Origin: Owenia fusiformis | Taxonomy: Eukaryota > Annelida > Polychaeta > Sabellida > Oweniidae | Direction of reading: 5' to 3' | Assembly: GCA_903813345.2 (NCBI GenBank) | Contig: CAIIXF020000001.1 | Location: 17,505,915-17,569,914, forward strand | DNA: 64,000 nt | Shown here: piece after piece, positions 49,001-64,000 of the stretch | Layout: each line of letters begins with the position of its first letter | Position numbering within the stretch: position 1 is the stretch's first letter | Notes under the pieces: generated by a model | Told to the model about the DNA's origin: nothing | Database searches by the model: none | The model's input: only the letters and a program-made list of their open reading frames with translations | Program-made: the position numbers and the translations under genes

Positions 49001-51038
49001 TCATAAAGTTTTTGTTGTTTCCTACAGTGAAGTGTTTTGAAGCCATCAGTCAGTGATTCTATATTGCATTTACCTATTGTATTGTACATGTATCTAGCAT
49101 TATATTTTATTTTAAACATAAATTGCATACATCAAATGAATGTTAAAAACACTGTTTTGTTTTTATCTGGTTGTATCATCTGTTCTCCTAGGTTGTCCAT
49201 TGTATGACTGGACTGGTGAGATCCTCTTGGGTCCTGACTGCCTTCCAGGTGGCATCAAGAGTATTTCTAGTATGGGGAGTCACACATAGTGTTAAGCAGG
49301 TGAGAAGGATACCATATTCATGTTCCAGTTTTGATTATTCGGGGAATTTAAATTCCACTGATTCTATTTTTGTATTTAGACTGGCAGTGTACATGTATAT
49401 TATAATTTGTTTGTAATTAACGATTTGTTGTCTTCAATATTGAGCTTTAACAATGTGCATGTATAATAATTGCCCCCCTTTATCCACATGTTATTTGCAT
49501 ATATACTTTATATTATAGACCAGGCATTAACATGACAAAATATCACCACCTTGTAAAGTGTATCAATTGTTACAGACACCAAATACCAGTCACAAAGAAT
49601 GATAGCTATAACAATACTATGACCACTTATTGGTGGTGACAAAAAAGACCAATGTTTGTTCTTTCTAACATCACTTCTTTGTGTCAAGAAAAGGCCCACT
49701 GTAAAAATAAATAGCTTGAATGTAGGTTTAAGAAGTACTCTTTGTGTTTGCAGACTCAAGATACACTTGGAGTTACTCTCTACATTGCTGCCTGGACTCT
49801 GACTGAGGTGATCAGATATGGCTTTTACTGCTGTTCCATCATAGAAAACATGCCCTATATATTACAGTGGCTCAGGTACATTTGCCTTACTAAACAGTGC
49901 TATTCAGATGGTACTGCTTGAAATACTAAGTACTGTTATTCAATTTTGTTCAACCAAATATAGTACAGTAAAACCTGTCAAAGTGGAACACCTATGGTAT
50001 CTCTAAAAAGTGCTCCACTTGGGAGGTGTTCAATTTATGGATGTTCATATTATAGTTAAGTCAGTTGTTCTTGGGACTCTGAAGTGTTCCACTGACAGAG
50101 GTGTTCTTCTTCACAGGTTTCACTGTCAGCTGTTCACTGAATGTAATATCTAGTTTGGAACTCATGGATTATACAATTTTAATATGTGATCTAATCATTT
50201 AGGAGCAAAGAACTTAAATATTACCACTTTAATTCAGGTAAATTAATTACATTTTTCTCAAACTTTTCAGATACACATTGTTTATTGGACTCTACCCCTT
50301 AGGAGTAACAGTAAGTTTGAACTAATTTGGTATTTCTTAGAGACTGTAGACTGCTCATATTTTGAAACTCAATGTCAACCAGTGGTGTGAACCATGAAGC
50401 TGTTTGAAGGTCATTCTACACTTTTAGAAAATACTTTTAAAATGTGAAAATGTATCTCAACATAATTTTAACCAAATATTTTGATTTTCAACTAATGTTT
50501 TCTATCATGTGTATTTTGGTCATTAACAGACAATCTTTCCAAGTAGACAAATCATATTCATTGAAATGTTACCTGATTGCAGTTTTTAATCGTAAAAAAA
50601 CTAATTAATTTGTGTAAAAATGATGAACATATGTAAAATGAAATAATGATGAGACCAATGTTTAATGTTGAATGATGTCTATCATGTCTATGTTTGCAGG
50701 GTGAACTGATGACCATCTGGAAAGCTCTGCCAGTTGTAGAGAAGACAGGGTTGTACTCTCTCAGATTGCCAAATAGCATCAACTTTGGATTTGATTACCA
50801 CTATTTCCTCATTATAGTCATGCTCAATTACATTCCAAGTAAGTCATATGGATAAGTTTTTAAATGTAATTTTCACTTGTAATAGCATTGTCAAGGACAG
50901 CAATTGTTAAAGCCCAAAAACCTTAATCATGCTTCATAATCATGCTTCCTTGTACTTTCAGTATTCCCACAGTTATATGGACACATGTTGAAACAACGAA
51001 GGAAAATAATTGGAGGACAAGGAAAGAAGACTGATTAG
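43010..51038 (+). CDS. HACD2: Very-long-chain 3-hydroxyacyl-CoA dehydratase (HACD1/2 type)
   Basis: HACD enzymes dehydrate 3-hydroxyacyl-CoA, the third step of very-long-chain fatty-acid elongation, in the ER membrane. Seven exons join in frame: 43010-43086, 48768-48885, 49192-49299, 49754-49875, 50271-50310, 50700-50838 and 50962-51038, giving 226 residues. Matching blocks include [42 protein letters not shown] and [19 protein letters not shown]. Tyr150 and Glu157 in LYPLGVTGE have the spacing of the catalytic pair known from yeast Phs1. About six membrane segments are expected. The protein ends KKTD, a KKXX ER-retrieval signal. The first intron (5.7 kb) holds a nested repeat complex. Vertebrate HACD1 and HACD2 are paralogues, so the number in the symbol is only nominal. 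Confidence 0.93.
43848..44066. repeat. 21-bp minisatellite
   Basis: About ten units of AGGTCTGAATGACCACAGTTT with drift towards the right end. Because the period is a multiple of three, it stays open on both strands (NDHSLGL repeats on plus), a by-product rather than a gene. Confidence 0.8.
44067..47870. other. Unassigned interior of HACD intron 1
   Basis: No exon of HACD and no confident gene. Several 40-65 codon open stretches (for example 46011-46211 and 46294-46497) are isolated and lack recognisable motifs. They may be debris of a mobile-element protein. Confidence 0.35.
47909..48554. repeat. MITE with about 71-bp inverted arms
   Basis: Arms 47909-47980 and 48484-48554 are reverse complements (ACAATTTCTTAAGAATCTCG in the left arm). 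It ends 214 bases before HACD exon 2 and contains the right copy of the 132-bp repeat. Confidence 0.7.
49517..49645. repeat. Dispersed short repeat family B, copy
   Basis: CAGGCATTAACATGACAAAA, then TATCACCACCTTGTAAAGTG at the left and ATTGGTGGTGACA at the right. Lies in HACD intron 3. Confidence 0.6.
49966..50125. mobile_element. CAGTAAAACCTGTC MITE, copy 3
   Basis: CAGTAAAACCTGTCAAAGTG at the left and CACAGGTTTCACTG at the right, about 160 bp, left side next to TA. Same family as 22134-22314. Lies in HACD intron 4. Confidence 0.65.
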
Positions 51039-51458
51039 AACAAAAAAACCATGACAATATTTATAACTCTGATAACCAGAATTTAAAGATGAGGACAGAA
51101 CTTAAGCCCAGAATCTGAAATCCACTGATCAGTTTTCACTGGACTTAGTTGACACATCCAATCTCTTGAGTTCAAGTGTCTAATTTGATAAACTGTTTGA
51201 TGGTTGATTTAATCAAGTGTGATGTATAATCCAATCAATGTTTAATTTGATATACCTTGATAAAATCAATTTGCCTTTAAGAAGACTTTGTTGACAGACC
51301 TTGTGGAGTACACACAGCTCCAAATCTGTAGTAACACATCTTGTACACGAGTTCAAGTGTCTTATTTGATAAACTGTTTGATGTTTGATATACGAGTGTG
51401 ATTCCAATTCCAGTGTATTTGATACATTTTGATATATGCTGTCCTAATCTTCAGATGA

Positions 51459-51508
51459 AATAAAGATTAAAAAATTATTTATAATTTATTATCATGTATT
51501 TATTTATT
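51459..51508. promoter_or_regulatory. Facing poly(A) signals of HACD (+) and STT3A (-)
   Basis: AATAAA on the plus strand at 51459-51464, and minus-strand AATAAA at 51485-51490, 51499-51504 and 51503-51508. The two converging transcripts should end within a few tens of bases of each other. Confidence 0.6.
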
Positions 51509-52015
51509 CACTTGTTGAGAAGATGAGTTAACAAATAACACACTATAATGGATTATGTCATGATTCCAATGCACACAATAAATCAGGTTATGAAACCACC
51601 TCTAATATCTCGTATTACAAAAATACCATCACCTCTTAAAAGGGTAATGAGACTACAGATTATGCAATACTATAGTAGTCACTTCTAACCTGTACTTTGA
51701 ATGTCTCAAGGATAACTCTGGAATATCTTTGAATTTGGCATTTTCCTTATTCTGGCAGTTCTATAGCATGATTTTTTATTTTAAACATTTGCCATTCGTA
51801 TTTTCATTCACATAATGAACTCAAAATAGATGATATGAGTTATATAAAATATATCAATGCGCATAAGTAGTTGTATAAAACAATGTCTACATGTACACTT
51901 GAAAATATGGAATGAAAATCGTGAATTATGTTTCTATATATTGTACTAGAATGAAGAATGTGTCTCTTTGAACTTAAAATGTAGTGTAAATATTTTTTTA
52001 TATTTTTATCTTGTG

Positions 52016-60951
<8,936 letters not shown>

Positions 60952-61218
60952 CCTGCTAGGTTACATTGTGGAACGCAGCCATACACAACAATGAAGGCAA
61001 CAAAATATCAATATTGACATGATCTTAGCAGAATTATTGAAAATTCAGATCGTCCATTTTGCAAGCTCACTTGAGTGACACCCAACCATGTCTTCAAGGA
61101 GAAGTAAATATTTTGGAAAATGTTTGGCGAGCATTTGCTACTGATTATAGAAGGTCCAATTACGCAACGAACGAAACTGCTTAAGGTCAGGGTGCATGAT
61201 GGAAAATTTTCTGCATTC

Positions 61219-61564
61219 CTCAATTGAGTCACATGTTATTTTTCAAACAAGAATCACTCCTTCCCCAGATTGTCTATATCTTCCAGTTTTGCACATTGAG
61301 TGCACTTATGTGCCTAGAAAAGACTTGTGAGAAGAATGTTTTGATAAAATGTATAAAAAACAAGAAAATTCAGTGAAAAAAATCAGAAAATTTTCAGAAA
61401 TTTTTTTCACTGAATTTTCTCGTTTTTTATTCATTTTACAAAACAAATGTTCTCACAAGTCTTTTCTAGGCATATAGGTGCACTCTTTGTGCAAACCTGG
61501 AAGATGTAGACAATGTGGGGAAGGAGTGATTCTTGTTTGAAAAATAACATGTGACTCAATTGAG
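61219..61564. mobile_element. 346-bp perfect-looking hairpin insertion
   Basis: Arms of about 170 bp (starting CTCAATTGAGTCACATG and ending in its complement) meet with almost no loop near 61392. It interrupts sequence that is found uninterrupted, inverted, near 62850-62880. Confidence 0.75.
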
Positions 61565-63199
61565 GGTAGTCATATAAATCCGACCGTTGTATGCTGTTCT
61601 TCGATATTCCTTGTTCTTATTTGGATATTTATTTTTTATCATTTTCTTTGCATACACGGTCGTAGATATTATATGGAACAAATTGCGGTAAACGCTTTTC
61701 TGGCCTGTCTTGGTAACCATAGTTACCATACTAACCAAAGTCACACAAATTATCACGTAATTATTTAGCTCCAACATCAAAGTGTTAAATCTTACCGTAG
61801 ACATGTAAAACGCTTGATAATTGACGAAATATAATCAATTGAATTATATTTTCATTATCGCCCGCCATATTGCTGAATGTTGTTTCCGGTAGTCTAAATG
61901 TATAACATGTATCGAAACGGAATCATAATTATTTATTACACAGAGATCGATTCCAAAGCCGTTCTCTGCCACTTATTACTTTTCTTATTTTGAAACAATA
62001 ACTTTTCCAAATAACTTCCCTTCTCAACGACACTGCTTCCCTTTCAACTGAATATTCGTGTAACAACAACTTATGATTTCGTTTGATATACCACTCCCCC
62101 CAGTTTTCTGCAAGTTAAAATGCTCAATTCTGCAAGTGAAATTAGTGAATTCTGCAAGAAGAAAGGGCTAATTCTGCAGAAATTCCGCGGATATTAATGG
62201 TTTTCGAACCAGTAAACGGGAAAATATCGTGATAGTCAGGTAGTCAGTCACTACATACATGCTGCCATCTAACGGCAGAAATCAAACGATGGCGTTTTAG
62301 AATTTTCACTTCGCATAATTTGGGTTATTTCTGCAAGGGATTTGACTGAAAACGTGTCAAATTGTTACAGGTAAGACTGACTTTTTAAACTTTTGGAAAA
62401 TATATGGATTCTGCGGAAAATTCCGCGGAAATTGACCAAAATAGTTGATTCTGCAATTCCGCGGGCAGAGGCAAATTCCGTCCGCGCTCTGCAGACACGG
62501 AATCCTGGGGGCAGTGATATACATGTAGTTTTACATCTAGACTATCAGATTAACCCGGAAGTGACCTTGCTAGGCAAAATGAGAAAATTTTAAAATTTAA
62601 CAGCGTGCTTATATTTCTTCAATTACCAAGCGTTTTACGTGCCTAAGGTAAGATTAAATACTTTATAGTTGAAGCAAAGAAATTAATTTATCATTTGTGT
62701 GAATTTGGTTGGGTAGACATGCCAGGAAAGCAATTCGCGCAATATAGAAGCGCTAGTGTTTATGACCCTCGTATGCAAGAAAATAAGAAAAATAAATATC
62801 CAAATCAGAAAAAATAACAACAAATAACATCATACGAGGGTCAGATTTATATGACTAAATTGAGGGATGCAGAAAATTTCCCATCATGCACCCTGACCTT
62901 AATTGTATTTCATGCCAGACAGGCTCAGTACGCAATGAACAAAACTGCTAAATTGTATTTATAGTCTGCTTATTGATCTATTGATTCATAAAGACCTGAA
63001 ATGATGCATTCAAATAAGACCGCCTCCAAAATGAAAATACTACACATAAAATGGTGAAAAACAACGAACTAAAGTTGAAAGATTGCGACGTTCGCTACTT
63101 TGTTCAATTCCGGAAATCTCCAAGGGGCTGCAAATGGGAATTTTTTTAGATTTAGATTTCATAACCTCAGAATACTGCCATCAGTGTCGTGTTTGGTTG
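61565..63199. other. Upstream flank of STT3A, partly inverted-duplicated
   Basis: No gene supported. 61565-61650 pairs in reverse with about 62754-62870 (shared TTATTTGGATATTTATTTTT-like core). 62120-62470 has repeated ATTCTGCAGAAATTCCGCGG motifs. A GCCCGCCATATTGCTG segment at about 61860 looks like a YY1-type site. Confidence 0.4.
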
Positions 63200-63325
63200 A
63201 GTTCCACAATGTAACCTAACAGGATGGATGGCATAGAATAAACTGGTAAGTAGACACATGGTAACATTTCTTTATTTCGTTATTTTAACCTTATGAACTG
63301 GTCACCAGAATAAGCGTTTCGATTC
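63200..63325 (+). pseudogene. Inverted partial copy of STT3A exon 1 and flanks
   Basis: About 125 bp match, in reverse orientation, STT3A exon 1 with its 5' flank and splice donor (60859-60980) at roughly 90% identity. The donor ACTG/GTAAGTAG is kept, but the reading frame is ATG GAT GGC ATA GAA TAA, a stop after five codons. No further STT3A exons follow on this strand. Confidence 0.75.
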
Positions 63326-64000
63326 TATAAATCTAATTTTTTTTATAACCGAGACCGGTTCAAATTTCAAAACTAATAAGTGAATATCTGTAACAGCTAA
63401 ACTTTAAAACTCATAAAACTTTTGTCAACATAGAAAAATATACCAGTGCATTGTGTTGTAGTATTTGTAATATTACTGTAAGATGCATAATCGAGAAATC
63501 TTACCTTTTCCAAATAATATTGTAAAAAATAATACCACCTGGAAAAAATGGCGACCAAAAGGACAGATGATACACGATCTTTGATTGGTTCATATTTCCA
63601 CTGGACGACAAAGCTAAGGTTTCGACAATAATGCTTTTTTGCTTTTTGATCATTTTATCGGTGATTCTTGTGGTATTCCCTATACCGGTGAAAGAAATTA
63701 TAGGATTTAAATCAATATATATGCATCATATACATTAAATCTTGATATTATCAGGGCAAGTCTTGTTTTCCCGGGACAGAGTTCGTCGACGTGGACAAAA
63801 AGTGTAAAAAGATATTTGATTGGTCTTAATTTCTTATTTCGTTTAGTGTACAGCATTAAAGTCCCGGGTACGTTCTTCAACACAGTTCATTTTACTATAC
63901 ACTATATTTATATCTACATTTAACATCACCATGGATGCTGACAATTACAATAAGCAAAAAAATATGCCAACTCTATCGAACTATTATATACAAATTATAG
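63326..64000. other. Right edge, no gene supported
   Basis: AT-rich sequence. A short ATGGCGACC-initiated frame at 63548 has no family resemblance and no confident donor. Confidence 0.35.

Noticed and set aside
62393-62593. 66-codon frame upstream of STT3A
   Set aside because: Overlaps repeated AATTCCGCGG motifs and has no family resemblance.
63548-63630. ATGGCGACC-initiated frame as the first exon of a gene to the right
   Set aside because: Only about 25 codons, no convincing donor, and ATGGCG motifs are common inside repeats here.

Overview
This is animal nuclear DNA: AT-rich, with short exons bounded by GT/AG splice sites, long repeat-filled introns and no operons. Gene content (ciliary and dynein-assembly genes plus housekeeping genes) and the many short inverted-repeat elements fit a marine invertebrate. 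A mollusc-like lophotrochozoan is my best guess, but nothing here proves the species or phylum. Exon models were made by eye from splice sites, reading-frame continuity and similarity to known families; no search was run.

Six protein-coding genes are supported. EEF1D (minus, 516-3356, cut by the left edge) lies head to head with CHRAC1 (plus, 4440-11147), whose 5.7-kb first intron is full of hairpin elements. A cystin-like ciliary gene (CYS1, minus, 15714-22913) follows, converging on CHRAC1, and its stop codon lies inside the first unit of a 30-bp repeat array. SPAG1 (minus, 27123-39976, 20 coding exons) is a TPR/RPAP3_C co-chaperone of dynein-arm assembly. A 3-hydroxyacyl-CoA dehydratase gene (HACD, plus, 43010-51038) has a 5.7-kb repeat-rich first intron. 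STT3A (minus, 52016-60951, 16 coding exons) encodes the catalytic subunit of oligosaccharyltransferase and converges on HACD, with poly(A) signals only about 20-40 bp apart.

The rest is intron or intergenic sequence dominated by non-autonomous elements: palindromes (for example 9009-9749, 14103-14836, 25823-26538, 40481-40850 and 61219-61564), TA-flanked CAGT...ACTG elements, TTAA-flanked elements, a dispersed family with about 135-bp internal units rich in ATGGCGGCCAT-type motifs, and several minisatellites. There is also a 5' fragment of U2 snRNA, a tRNA-Gly-like remnant, and an inverted, broken copy of STT3A exon 1 at about 63.2 kb.

Two genes (CYS1, SPAG1) concern cilia, two (HACD, STT3A) concern the endoplasmic reticulum, EEF1D serves translation and CHRAC1 serves chromatin. 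They are neighbours rather than a pathway. I found no new multi-gene system. The most unusual features are the array grown from the cystin stop-codon region and the hairpin insertion whose apparent empty site is preserved nearby.
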